Virus record (IMG/VR): IMGVR_UViG_3300030389_002443
Coordinates: 1 to 64,000 of that record
Reading direction: 5' to 3' (one strand)
Origin: a virus
DNA: 64,000 nucleotides
Shown here: one piece after another, positions 38,550-48,900 of the stretch
Position numbering within the stretch: the stretch's first letter is position 1
Layout of the letters: the number at the start of each line of letters is the position of its first letter
Made by a program: the position numbers and the translations under genes
Notes under the pieces: model-generated
Database searches by the model: none
Told to the model about the DNA's origin: nothing
The model's input: the letters and a program-made list of their open reading frames with translations, nothing else

Positions 38550-40105
38550 TAGACGGATTCGATGATGAGTTATATGATATAATGAATGATATTCCAGATG
38601 TAGACATAGAAAAACAAGATTATGAGTTACCTAAATTAGTAAAGGACTATGTAGATGTCGCTAAAGAATATTCTATTGAAAATGAATTTCCAGCAACCAT
38701 AACTTTCTTTATGATACTTGGACAAATCCTAAAAGACTTTTATACTATCCCAGTTAAAGCACAACGTATAGACCCTAGAGTTCATTTTGCTTGGTTTCAA
38801 ACAGCAAGAACTGGTAAAACTGCAATATGGAAAATGTTAGAGGCTATTTGCGATATGGTGTTTGGTAAGATTAATGACGATGATGAAAAGTTCAACACTT
38901 TTGAAATAGTCGAAGCAACTGATGCTGCACTCATTGGTTCTTTTGGGGCTAATGGGTCATTCGATAACACAACTAAACAAAGGTTTGAAAATTGGTTAGA
39001 TGATGAAAATATAGACATAGAAGACTTTGATGATGGTGATTTGGTTCAATTGATGACAGATGTGCCAGCAATTCCTAGAGATTTTACAGGGCCAGATGAT
39101 GTAAGAATACAAAGGCAAATTTTCATACAAGGTGGTTTAGAAGGGAGCGGTCTTGCTCAATGGGATGAATTTGAATCAAGTGGTATATTCAAGAAAAAAG
39201 CCAATAATGAAAATGTATTAGTTTATCTTCAAAAATTTATGAATGGATTAGAAAGTAAATCTAATATTATTCGTAAAAGATTAGCAGGGGGCGATAAAGA
39301 AATTGTTTGTGATTGCCAACGCTCAATGTACGCTACAACATATGTTCCTACTAATTTCTTAGAAATATTATTTAATAGTGGAGCATTACAAAGAGCATTA
39401 GTTTATGTTAGGGAAATAGATGAAGATATTCTCCATATTCAAAGAGATACATTTATTGACGGTTTAGGGGAAGAATTTGATGGTTTTCCAGAATGTGAAA
39501 GGTTTGCCAATGCATTAGTTAGAATTTATCAAGAAGTAGAAAAAAGATTTAATGAAGTAGGAGTTAAATCAAAGGTGTTTACCTTTGACCCTAATGCTAA
39601 AGAGGTGTTAAGATTATCTTATAATAAAATGGAATATGCGATAGTTAATCATCCACCTAAAGTAAGAAAACTTGCAAGGTCATTCCAAATCAATTTGATA
39701 CAATATGAAATGATATTTTCTACTTTGATTTGTGCTATTGAGTCTGTCAACAGAACACAAGGTAAATTTATAGTCACTCCTAAAAATATGCACCAAGCAA
39801 GAAAAGTTGTTGAGCCATGTTATGATTATCTTATAGAGTGGTTACAAAACAGTATAAGAGGGGATGTTGTAACAGCAGAACTTCAACACAACGCTAGACT
39901 CAAAACATTTAGGGAAACATATGATGGATTACAAAAGAAAGATGGTTGGGTAAATCAAAAAGAGTATTTACATGAAGTTGCGGCCCGAATGAATAAGGGA
40001 ACGTCTACAATATACCGATATTGGAAAAAAGATAAAATATCAGAATACTTTGAGAGCAAACAAGTAGTACGAACTACTTATATTAAATGGAGGAAGCAAG
40101 AATGA
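38546..40105 (+). CDS. Replicative-helicase-like AAA+ ATPase
   Basis: 519 residues. FQTARTGKTAIWKMLEAI is a Walker A lacking its first Gly; LAQWDEFESS is Walker B; YVPTNFLEILFNSGALQRAL fits sensor and arginine-finger positions. The last 70 residues (NQKEYLHEVAARMNKGTSTI-YRYWKKD) form a winged-helix domain. No N-terminal MCM zinc domain is seen. In this setting it is the best candidate for the viral replicative helicase. Cannot be assigned to MCM or D5-type by eye. Confidence 0.65.
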   Translation: MIDGFDDELYDIMNDIPDVDIEKQDYELPKLVKDYVDVAKEYSIENEFPATITFFMILGQILKDFYTIPVKAQRIDPRVHFAWFQTARTGKTAIWKMLEAICDMVFGKINDDDEKFNTFEIVEATDAALIGSFGANGSFDNTTKQRFENWLDDENIDIEDFDDGDLVQLMTDVPAIPRDFTGPDDVRIQRQIFIQGGLEGSGLAQWDEFESSGIFKKKANNENVLVYLQKFMNGLESKSNIIRKRLAGGDKEIVCDCQRSMYATTYVPTNFLEILFNSGALQRALVYVREIDEDILHIQRDTFIDGLGEEFDGFPECERFANALVRIYQEVEKRFNEVGVKSKVFTFDPNAKEVLRLSYNKMEYAIVNHPPKVRKLARSFQINLIQYEMIFSTLICAIESVNRTQGKFIVTPKNMHQARKVVEPCYDYLIEWLQNSIRGDVVTAELQHNARLKTFRETYDGLQKKDGWVNQKEYLHEVAARMNKGTSTIYRYWKKDKISEYFESKQVVRTTYIKWRKQE

Positions 40106-40332
40106 ATTGGGAATACGATTTTATAGTATTTGATATAGAGAAGGGGCCAAAAATTATTCAAGAGGTTTTAAATACTCATGGTGCAGATGGTTGGGAATTG
40201 TGTTCCTTGTTACCTGTTGCTGGTGTAAAATTATGTGCTTATATGAAAAGAGCAGTTGAGCCAGAAGAACCAGAAGGCAAAGAAGATGAGAAGAAAAAAG
40301 AACTGTTAAATCTTTGGAGCGATAAACAATGA
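40102..40332 (+). CDS. DUF4177-like protein (76 aa)
   Basis: MNWEYDFIVFDIEKGPKIIQ, then LNTHGADGWELCSLLPV and LCAYMKR match the DUF4177 pattern (WEYxxV...LNxxGxxGWELV...xxxxKR). Function of the family is unknown. The W at position 3 is not the late tag. Confidence 0.65.
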   Translation: MNWEYDFIVFDIEKGPKIIQEVLNTHGADGWELCSLLPVAGVKLCAYMKRAVEPEEPEGKEDEKKKELLNLWSDKQ

Positions 40333-40388
40333 ACACTACTACTTGGCTTTCAATTTATAATATAACGTCTTGTAGTAGGTGGTATTAA

Positions 40389-40976
40389 TTGAGTAATGTA
40401 ATGGCCTTAGATTTGGAAACAAAAAATCTTTCCAATGAAATAGGCGGTTGGGGCAACACTCACATGTTTGTAGTTTCTACAGTTTGCACATATGATGGCA
40501 CAACAATGAAAACTTACGCAGATGAAAATGATATTCAAAAAGAAGGGGTGTTTCCTCTTAGACAATTAAAGTTTGATTTAGATGACCATTTTGAGAAAGG
40601 TGGTTTCTTATTAGGCCATAACATTCGTGGATTTGATTTACCAGTATTAAGAGATTCACCAACGACACATATCGGTTGCATTCACAAATACTTAACAGAA
40701 AAAAGATATATTGATACTAGCACTATCTTGAATAAGACTCAAGGAGAAAGATTCCATTTAGAAAATCTAGTTCATTATAATTTAGGAGAGAAAAAATCTT
40801 TAGAAAGTGTCCAAGCACCAGCATTGTGGAAATCTGGAGAATATGACACTGTTATGGATTATTGTGCAAAAGATACTAAACTAGTATATGATTTATGGAA
40901 GCATGGTAAAGAAAACATGGTAAAGGCTTATAGTCAAGTGCAAGATAGCGTAATTGAAATCGGGGTTGATTGGTAA
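40389..40976 (+). CDS. DnaQ-like 3'-5' exonuclease
   Basis: 195 residues from a TTG, or ATG at 40401. MALDLETKN (DxE), GHNIRGFDLPVL (exonuclease II) and YCAKDTKLVY (YxxxD, DEDDy type) give all four acidic residues. Likely proofreading or DNA-degrading activity, possibly compensating for the altered exonuclease II motif of the split polymerase. Confidence 0.8.
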   Translation: MSNVMALDLETKNLSNEIGGWGNTHMFVVSTVCTYDGTTMKTYADENDIQKEGVFPLRQLKFDLDDHFEKGGFLLGHNIRGFDLPVLRDSPTTHIGCIHKYLTEKRYIDTSTILNKTQGERFHLENLVHYNLGEKKSLESVQAPALWKSGEYDTVMDYCAKDTKLVYDLWKHGKENMVKAYSQVQDSVIEIGVDW

Positions 40977-41254
40977 TGCAAAATTTTACTGGAACAGGAT
41001 TTAGCAATGAGGAAATTAAAAAAGAAGATATTGCAAAAAATATCAGAAATAAAGCAGATGCAATAATGTCATTGCGTGAAATGCATGTGTTACTTTTAAA
41101 GGTCGGTAAAGCAAGAATGGAACAAGGTGGTTTTTTTGAACTTGACAAAAATAGGTCAAAAAAGGCAGAACAAGAGGCTGACAGGTTAGAAGATGAGTTT
41201 AAACAACGAAAAACACAAATGATGGAATATTTACGAGATATGCCCCACGATTAA
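40976..41254 (+). CDS. Small helical protein (92 aa)
   Basis: MQNFTGTGFSNEEIKKEDIA and a long charged coiled coil to the end (AEQEADRLEDEFKQRKTQMM). Overlaps the exonuclease stop (TAATG). Function unknown. Confidence 0.5.
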   Translation: MQNFTGTGFSNEEIKKEDIAKNIRNKADAIMSLREMHVLLLKVGKARMEQGGFFELDKNRSKKAEQEADRLEDEFKQRKTQMMEYLRDMPHD

Positions 41255-41272
41255 AACAGGAGATGAAAAAGA

Positions 41273-41428
41273 ATGGAAACAGCAGAAGTAATGGCTTGGT
41301 TTTTCTTCTTAGTGGTAATATCTATATTGTTCTTCGCAGCCTTTGGCTCAAGCAATATTGATGAAGCAACTATCGAAGAATATATGGCAAGATTAATGGA
41401 ACAAGAAAAAGATGGTGGAAGACGGTAA
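41273..41428 (+). CDS. Small membrane protein (51 aa)
   Basis: An N-terminal transmembrane helix (VMAWFFFLVVISILFFAAFG) with an acidic tail. GGAGATG ribosome-binding site about 12 bases upstream. Function unknown. Confidence 0.5.
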   Translation: METAEVMAWFFFLVVISILFFAAFGSSNIDEATIEEYMARLMEQEKDGGRR

Positions 41429-41430
41429 CG

Positions 41431-41574
41431 ATGGCTTCAATTAGGCAATACTGTCCTAATTGTAAAAAGTCAATCATTCCTCTGAGATTGATAGGGAAAT
41501 ATGTATCAGATAGGCCAGATGTAAAACTGTGGAACTGTAGTGAATGTTCCTACTTTTGGACTAACGCTCATTAA
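41431..41574 (+). CDS. Small zinc-ribbon protein (47 aa)
   Basis: YCPNCKKS and NCSECSYFW give a four-Cys zinc ribbon like those of transcription or tail accessory proteins. Starts two bases after the previous stop. Confidence 0.5.
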   Translation: MASIRQYCPNCKKSIIPLRLIGKYVSDRPDVKLWNCSECSYFWTNAH

Positions 41575-41577
41575 ATC

Positions 41578-41609
41578 CTCCCTCCCAATGATGCCTCTGG
41601 CGGAGGGAG
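41578..41609 (+). terminator. Hairpin between genes
   Basis: CTCCCTCC and GGAGGGAG (eight perfect pairs) around a 16-base loop. It directly precedes a GTG start, so it may act as a terminator, an attenuator, or a ribosome-site block for the next gene. Confidence 0.4.
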
Positions 41610-41610
41610 T

Positions 41611-41814
41611 GTGAGAAAAAAATATAATTGTGTTAAATGTAGTTATGCCATGTCGTATGATTTGGTGTTAACTTTATCTTTTTACTTTTGGACTTTTATT
41701 TTTGGATTGATTGTTAGTAAGCCTTCCAAATCGAAAACCATCGTAAGCATCAAACCTCGAAGGCCGCCAAAACCAGAAGTGTTCCAGATAGAGAAGAAGT
41801 TTGAAAATACATAA
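41611..41814 (+). CDS. Small Cys/membrane protein (67 aa)
   Basis: A GTG start within the hairpin's downstream side (GGAGGGAGTGTG). YNCVKCSY is a Cys pair; YDLVLTLSFYFWTFIFGLIV is a transmembrane segment; the tail is basic and proline-rich (KPRRPPKPEV). Last plus-strand gene; the following 155 bases hold no gene I can see. Function unknown. Confidence 0.45.
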   Translation: MRKKYNCVKCSYAMSYDLVLTLSFYFWTFIFGLIVSKPSKSKTIVSIKPRRPPKPEVFQIEKKFENT

Positions 41815-41969
41815 AACTAATTTTTTTTAAAATATTCTTTTGTTAAATTTTTGTAACGTGTATTTGTAAGTGAAAGTGAACAGAATTTATTTTGTGACGT
41901 GTTACAACTAAAAAAAGTGGCAACGCAAAGGTAGGGGTAGAAGGGGTATGTTTGGGTAAAATTGCACTT

Positions 41970-42089
41970 TTACTTTTTCAGTTTTTCAACTACAACATAC
42001 ACGAATAGAAAAAAACTAGAAATCATAGATATTCCTATTAAAAATAAACCACATGTTTCTAAAACGGTAAGAGATAATCTTTCTGACAT
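41970..42089 (-). CDS. Tiny membrane protein at the end of the tail operon (39 aa)
   Basis: MSERLSLTVLETCGLFLIGI continues as one long transmembrane helix with a basic end (VEKLKK). A GAGGTAAAC ribosome-binding site overlaps the end of the preceding gene. A small membrane protein at the end of the late genes could be a holin or other lysis protein; that is a guess. Confidence 0.45.
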   Translation of the reverse strand: MSERLSLTVLETCGLFLIGISMISSFFLFVYVVVEKLKK

Positions 42090-42096
42090 GTTTACC

Positions 42097-42588
42097 TCAT
42101 AAACCTTTAACTATTATAGTTAAATTAGCCGTATCTGAACCACCGCTATTAGAACCCTCATATTCCATATTTGCATTATATACATTTCTATTCATACTAG
42201 ATGATATTGTTATAGTCCCATTAGTATAATTTTGAGAACTAGATGTTGTATTACCTACAGCACCAATACCTGCACTATCTGAAGTTTCAGATAAAGTCCA
42301 ACTATGTGTAGTAATTGCCCCACCACCACTTTGAGTTCCTCCATATGCTTTTAGTGTAAGCACCGTTGCAGAACCACTTTGTACAAATAAATCAGTATTA
42401 TGAGCATAATCAAAGTCAGTTCCCGAACTAATAGGTGAACCACCATAAAAAACATTCGCATCCGCACTTATAGTTATAGAATTTGTAGTTCCATCATCAT
42501 CTTTAATTCTAACATTTTGTGGTGCGGCTACAGCAGCAGCAGTAGTAACAGCGTAAGAATTAATAACAATAATACCCATATCAATCAT
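42097..42588 (-). CDS. Small tail fibre/decoration protein (163 aa)
   Basis: A hydrophobic, Ala/Val-rich start (GIIVINSYAVTTAAAVAAP) is followed by a Ser/Thr/Gly/Asn-rich beta domain with Ig-like spacing (NVRIKDDDGTTNSITISADA ... TANLTIIVKG). Overlaps the large fibre gene by four bases. Probably a fibre tip or surface decoration protein. Confidence 0.5.
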   Translation of the reverse strand: MIDMGIIVINSYAVTTAAAVAAPQNVRIKDDDGTTNSITISADANVFYGGSPISSGTDFDYAHNTDLFVQSGSATVLTLKAYGGTQSGGGAITTHSWTLSETSDSAGIGAVGNTTSSSQNYTNGTITISSSMNRNVYNANMEYEGSNSGGSDTANLTIIVKGL

Positions 42589-45551
42589 GTCCTATATCCA
42601 TAAAGTGTAACCTTTAATCCTTTACCAGCAGTAGAAGAACCTATTTGGTCTATGTCAAAAGTTATCAAAGCATCATTCGCTAAAGAAGCATCACTAATTA
42701 CTGCCGCAGTTGCCGCAGATGAAGAAGTAAGTTCACTAGCATCTATTGTTAATTTAGTAGAAAGTATTGTTGACCCTGCTTCATTTATATCCACTGTAAT
42801 AGTTGAACCTACTGGTGCAGTATTAACAGTTGCTTTTACACCAGTTAGTGTCATAGCGAAAGGCATATTGAAACTTGCTTTACCATTTCCAGTTGTTAAA
42901 TCAGTAGTTTCATCTGATAAAGAAATTATGAAAACTTCTTCTGATAATAGTATATCATTACCCGCATCATTTGTAAAATATAATGTATTAGGTGTATCAT
43001 CATGAACCCATAATTGACCGTAAGCCGCAGTATCAGCATCAGCATCGGCTTGTTCTTTTAATGTAAAAGCACCTTCAACTGTTAACTTTGTTTTAGGCGC
43101 ATTAAGTCCAACGCCTACTTTATCAGCAGAAGCATCAACGAATAATAAATTAGTATCAGAACTACCTTCACATCTAAAGTCTATATCATCCGCTTGCTCA
43201 TTGATTACTACATCTCTTGTAGCGGCTCTTAATCTAATATATTCGCTAAGAGTTCCAGCCTCAATTAAATTAAAAGTCATATGACCGTCTTCTGAATCAT
43301 CTGATGTATCATCCATTCCCGCTTCAATTGTAGCATAATTTACTTCTTGGGGTACATTACTATTATTGACTCCATCATTTTCTCCCCTAAATACAATTTG
43401 TCCTATAAGGTCATTATCATCTATATCTGATGCTGCTGAATCTGCATCTCTAAATAATACAAGATTAGGAGCGGAAGTAGCCGCACTAGCAAGAGTTCCT
43501 TCTATTAATAAGTGGTCGCCCGAACCACCCGAAAGAATATGCAAAGGAGCAGTAGGAGCAGTAGTTCCAATACCAACGTTACCTTCATCAGTAATTCTCA
43601 TTCTTTCTGTTATTCCTGCATTTGCGTTGTTAGTTGAAAAGGCCAGAGTGCCATCATTAACACCTGTTAGTTCATTTAAAGTAGAAATTCTAGCACCAAT
43701 ATAAGAAGTAGGCCCATGAGAATCATAATTTTTAAAATCTATTCTTGCATAATCTGTTCCCGTTGCGTTCCTTGCACCTTCAATGATAAGCGTCCTAGTG
43801 TCACTTAAATCAGCAGTTCTCGCTAAGGTTGTATCTCCTTTAACTTCTAATACTGTAGTTGGAGCATTAGTTCCAATGCCCACATTACCATCTGTGTGAA
43901 TTCTCATTCTCTCTGCGGCTGTATCTGTTCCACTTACTTTGGTATGGAATGTCATTATAGATGTTCCAGTTCCATCTCCACCACCAGATTTTAAGATTAA
44001 ATCCCCACCATCTATGTTATTACCATTAGTGGATGTAGAACCCGCAGAGATAGTTAAGTCTCTACCTGCTGTTGTTGAAGTTGTTGCCGCTACACTTACT
44101 GTTGCATCTTGCCCATTTCCAAAACCAACATCTCCACCTGTAACTGTTAAATCAGTTCCAACTGTTGCAGTAGTTGTAGTGGTTAATGCACCTGTAACTG
44201 CTAATGTGCTTCCATCAAAAGTTAAATTAGATTCAGCATCTAACTCAGTTGTAGTAGAGCCAACAGTAACAAGTTCATTTTCAGTTGCATTATTTAATGC
44301 TGTAATAGGACTTGATACTATATCAGTCCCATTGATTGCAAACGTTTTACCCGATGCTAAGTCTATACCACCGTCATCTATAGTTACTATATCTGTTCCA
44401 TCAACATCAAAGATATATTTTCCCTTATTGGCAGTGGAGGAAGCAGCCGCAGTTGAAAACTTAACAAAATCTAAAGTTTGTGCGCCCGAATCAAATACTG
44501 ATTGTATCAATAGTTTTTCAGCATCAGCACCACCAATAGATAAACTAGGGTTTCCGTCATTAACATCTTCTAACAATTTCAAATCTGAACCATCAAAAGT
44601 TAAATGGTCTTCACCAGCAATGGCGTTTGAACCAGTAACAGTTACTATTGTATTATTAGTTGAACCAGTTAAAGACGCTCCACTAGCACCTATATCACTA
44701 GCAACTTCAGAACCAGTTCTAAAATCTACATTCCCACTACCATCTAAAACTAAAAATTTATCTGTATCTGTTCCAGCATTTACAACACTGCCTAAATTCA
44801 AAGTTCCTACAACAGAAGTAGCACCTAGCCCATCAACAGAAAATACAGTTGTGTCACCGTCATCACCATCAGAATCATCATCCGATAAAATTTCAAATTT
44901 TTCATCTGCTGTATTATCTGCTAATATAAATCTAATATCCGCATTTGCTATTTTATTTTTAAATACTGTTCTTGTTCCGTCACCAAAAACATCCATTACT
45001 GGAGTATATGCATTTGAATCTAAATAACCTATTGATAGATTATTATCTGTTTTGTGTGATGTAAAAAACTGTGTTGGTAAACTTGCAGTTGCAGTATCGG
45101 CATCGTGAGCAACTTTAACTAAACCGATAGGAATGTCACCATCAGTCAATTCTGGAATGTCATCAACTGATGTTGATATTCTAACATCCATTGAATTATC
45201 TGCTTTGACTACTACTAGATGGTAGAAGTTACCAGAAGTTGGTCTAGTTAATGGATGTGCGCTTAAAGTGCTTACTGAAACATATTCTCCATCTCTAAAT
45301 ATCTTACCTGCCGCAACTTCAACTGTTGGGGATGTTCCACCAGCATAAGTGAAGTTGAACCCCATACTTCCAGCCGCACCATTTTTTAATGCATAATTTC
45401 CTGTAGCCGCAGAATACAATGCTTTGAAAACCCCAGAATGTGGGAAATCTAGCCCATCTCTAATTTGCAGACTTGCAGTTTCATCACCAGTATTTGCTGG
45501 TGTTACTAATTGACTTATTCCTACCCCGTCATTGTTAACTATTAATGTCAT
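42585..45551 (-). CDS. Tail fibre protein (988 aa)
   Basis: Ser/Thr/Gly/Asp-rich beta-structured protein. Repeats of the type GNVGIGTNAPTTVLEV, GNVGIGTTAPTAPLHI and DKVGVGLNAPKTKLTV are diagnostic of fibre proteins in many marine phages. The N-terminal 200 residues look like an attachment domain, and the last 110 form a separate beta domain. Probably the receptor-binding fibre. Confidence 0.8.
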   Translation of the reverse strand: MTLIVNNDGVGISQLVTPANTGDETASLQIRDGLDFPHSGVFKALYSAATGNYALKNGAAGSMGFNFTYAGGTSPTVEVAAGKIFRDGEYVSVSTLSAHPLTRPTSGNFYHLVVVKADNSMDVRISTSVDDIPELTDGDIPIGLVKVAHDADTATASLPTQFFTSHKTDNNLSIGYLDSNAYTPVMDVFGDGTRTVFKNKIANADIRFILADNTADEKFEILSDDDSDGDDGDTTVFSVDGLGATSVVGTLNLGSVVNAGTDTDKFLVLDGSGNVDFRTGSEVASDIGASGASLTGSTNNTIVTVTGSNAIAGEDHLTFDGSDLKLLEDVNDGNPSLSIGGADAEKLLIQSVFDSGAQTLDFVKFSTAAASSTANKGKYIFDVDGTDIVTIDDGGIDLASGKTFAINGTDIVSSPITALNNATENELVTVGSTTTELDAESNLTFDGSTLAVTGALTTTTTATVGTDLTVTGGDVGFGNGQDATVSVAATTSTTAGRDLTISAGSTSTNGNNIDGGDLILKSGGGDGTGTSIMTFHTKVSGTDTAAERMRIHTDGNVGIGTNAPTTVLEVKGDTTLARTADLSDTRTLIIEGARNATGTDYARIDFKNYDSHGPTSYIGARISTLNELTGVNDGTLAFSTNNANAGITERMRITDEGNVGIGTTAPTAPLHILSGGSGDHLLIEGTLASAATSAPNLVLFRDADSAASDIDDNDLIGQIVFRGENDGVNNSNVPQEVNYATIEAGMDDTSDDSEDGHMTFNLIEAGTLSEYIRLRAATRDVVINEQADDIDFRCEGSSDTNLLFVDASADKVGVGLNAPKTKLTVEGAFTLKEQADADADTAAYGQLWVHDDTPNTLYFTNDAGNDILLSEEVFIISLSDETTDLTTGNGKASFNMPFAMTLTGVKATVNTAPVGSTITVDINEAGSTILSTKLTIDASELTSSSAATAAVISDASLANDALITFDIDQIGSSTAGKGLKVTLYGYRT

Positions 45552-45982
45552 TATTCTACCTCCACTGAAAGAGTAATATCTATTTGGTCTGAATTATTAA
45601 AAGGGCCGATTGCATCAAAAGGAAATCTAGCCAACATTATACTTTCTACTGTTGCCTCTGTACCATCTGTATTAGATTCTCCAGTAATCTGAACACCTTC
45701 TAATCTCATCTCATCGAATTGATTATCTTGAGGTAACTCCCCGAACACACCAAATTCTCTAATCGCACTAGCAGCCAATTGACTACCTGTTACTGTTAAT
45801 TTGAAATCTGTACTAGTATCACCAGTATTAGTAATTGTTAGTGTTTCATTTGCAGTCAAAATTGGAACATCCAATGTGTTTGCATTCGGGTTAGTAGTAT
45901 CTCCACCTATCCCAACATTACCTGTCGTAAAAAAAGTTTGTAAAAATAAATTTACTTTTTTCTTAGCATCTTCTGTTATCAT
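45551..45982 (-). CDS. Small tail protein (143 aa)
   Basis: MITEDAKKKVNLFLQTFFTT is a short helix, followed by a beta-rich domain containing GNVGIGGDTTNPNANTL, related to the fibre repeat. Overlaps both neighbours. Probably connects fibre to baseplate. Confidence 0.6.
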   Translation of the reverse strand: MITEDAKKKVNLFLQTFFTTGNVGIGGDTTNPNANTLDVPILTANETLTITNTGDTSTDFKLTVTGSQLAASAIREFGVFGELPQDNQFDEMRLEGVQITGESNTDGTEATVESIMLARFPFDAIGPFNNSDQIDITLSVEVE

Positions 45983-48900
45983 GTTAAATCCTCATCTAAA
46001 ATTACGCTTGTCTCTACTGAACCTAAACTTGGGTTGAATCCCACGCTGTTAGTCGCTACATTAACTGCATAATTAAATCCAATGGTAAATGGACTACTAA
46101 ACACACCTGTTTTAGTAGCAACTAGTCTTACTCCTTTGATTTTCATAGTGTCAAAGAAGTTGTTTGTGTCATTGACTGATTTAAATTTACTTGCTCTTAA
46201 AAAGGCTAAAGTCTTTTTACTTTTAACCATCAGTTCAGCAAGTCTTTCACTAATCCCTTTATTGTAAGCCCCTATTTCTAATTCCATTATACCTAGATTA
46301 TCATACCTTATTTCTAGTACAACATATCTATCTGCGGGAATTCCTCTACTTGGAATATCTAAACTAATTATATCTCCAACTCTAAGATACTCTAACCCTA
46401 CCATAGATATTTTAATCGTTATCCTAAAGTTATTTTTGGCATAAAAGTCTAACAATTTATTTGCTTTAACATCTGCTTCTTCTTGAGTTCTTATAGTTTC
46501 ATCAACTTCCTCAAAGGTTTTCTTTCCAACTTCTTTTATACTTGCGCCTAATCTTCTAATAGATTTAACCCCAGAACCATAAACTATTACTTCATTATAG
46601 AAATCGTATTGTGATTGTTCTTTAGACACATCTATAATATTACTAGTTTCTTCTGATATACCATAACCCGAATAATCTAAATTAGCATTATCTGGTCTAA
46701 TTTTTATTCCTTCTGAGGTGATAGTAATTCTTTTATCTTTAAATTCTGTTAAAAATTGAATGGCTTTGTAGACATCTATTCCTGTAAATTCTGGCCCAGT
46801 AAAGTATGGGTATTCTACAGTTGATTCTGTAAAATCAATATTGTTAATTTTCATTATATCTTCTACTATATCTTCTGTTTCCATAGCAATAGTGGCAGTA
46901 GAGGCTATGTTTGCTTTTACTGGGTTTCTTATTTTAGAAGGTAATGGAGTTTTTACTGTAAATATTTCCCCAACAGAAACTATACCTGCCATTTTTTGAC
47001 TTACTTTTTCACCAAAATTTATGTTACAAGCCGTCATCAAACCTGCTGGTGGTTTAGATACACTCATTTGTTTTCTTTCTTGCGCATCTCCGTCATTTAA
47101 TAACACGTCATAAGACTTACCACTTTCAAATCTTTTTCCACTGCCCCCATCTCCAAAAATAGTCGTAAAGTAATTGAAAGTTGGAGGGCTTGAATTTATA
47201 TTAGTAACTCCTCTCGGAACAATATGAATATCATCACTAGTTGAATCCATATTAACTAATACATACATAGATTGAACTGCTTCTTTATATCCAAATACCT
47301 CTCTTTTATCGCTTACATTTTCTCCATTCCATAATTGAATATGTGGGACACTTGCATACATCTTATCATCAAAAGGTCTTTTCGTAGTAGAGGAACTTAG
47401 CGTGTATAGATTAATTGAAGATGGGGAATCTGGCCATAAACATGTTTCTGATGGTTTCATTACTTTATAATAATTAGAAATATATGGAGTACTAGTGTTG
47501 ACATTATCTACAATCAACACATGTTCTCTAGTATCTGCGCCTTGTGATACGCTATGACTAATTACGTGCATAATATGTTTAGGTAACAATCCTTCTTCTG
47601 AGGCCATGAAAGAATATTGAGAATCATTAGCACCAGTTCCAGCATTAGTCCAAGTTCCACCAATAGGGTATCTTCTAGTACTATCTGCTGAGTTTATGGT
47701 TCCTTGAGTTCTACCTTGATAATATCCTTCTGTAGATACAAGATAATACCCTGTTAAATTAGGAGCAAAAGCAAGCCAATGGTTATCATCCATTTCTGAA
47801 TTATCTCCTTCTTTTATTGTTATTACTGCTTGCGACCCAGTATTAGATGATGTATCTAATCCACTTGGTTTGTGAGTCAATTGTGAGAGCGCACCGAAAC
47901 TAACCCCTAAATTAGATTGAGCATATTGGCCTAAATGCAAATATGGTTTAAATAATATTTTAGCACCATCTGCAACATTGGTTGGTTTTTCTTCTGCATT
48001 AAATGTTACAGCAGCAAAATCTTTATCATATGCTCTTTTAATTTTTGGATTAGAAATACCATTACTAATATTAGTAGTTTCTGCGAATTGAAGATATGGG
48101 GCAGAAGGAAACTCATTTGCACCATCGGAATTAGAACGTAATTTTTTACTTGACATTTTTAAGTATATTCTGTTTTCTTTTAATATACCAGTACCAACAG
48201 CAGAATACAACGCATCTGAAACTGGGAAAGTCATACCAGTTGCTAATTGTCCACCTTCTTCATCTGCGTTATCTATAGTAAATCTATCTAAAACAACCCC
48301 TTTTAATCCACGATAAATATTTCTACCTTGGCTAAGATAATATAATATTTTAGAAGAATGAACTACATCTCCTTGTGCGTAATTTGCCTGTGTTCCTGCT
48401 GGTGCAGAATCGGGACTTATGAACATATAATTGTTAACTGTAGTTGCCCTAAATATAGGTGGTAACATACATAATGCTAATGTATCATCGTTTCCTCTTT
48501 TTAAATTTTCATTATTTGCTAAGTCTTCTTCTGTTGCCCCAGTTAAAGTAATGTTAGTAGGAGTCACTACATTTGCAGTGCCAACATTGTGAACAATACC
48601 TACTTGCGCCCCTGCATTATCATACACTTTATCTCTAGGGCTAAAACTCCAATTAGCATAAGTTCCATCTACAGTTATACTTGCGGAAGCACCAGCAGTT
48701 ATTGCCCCGTCCACCAAAGTATCTGTTTCAGTTGGTGATAGAGGGAAATATGCTGAATTTGTAGAAGTTACTGAATTATCTGGTTTGCTAAACACTGCAT
48801 TTGTTCCAGTTGGATTTTGTTCAATGTCATAATTCTTTAAGGCAAAATTAGTATCTCCAACATATTTACCAGAAAATATTGCCCCTTTAGTTTGCGTTAT

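Noticed and set aside
43939-45027. 362-residue plus-strand reading frame
   Set aside because: It lies antisense inside the fibre gene, whose repeats and overlaps with neighbours are clear; low-complexity Val/Pro/Ser composition is typical of a shadow frame.
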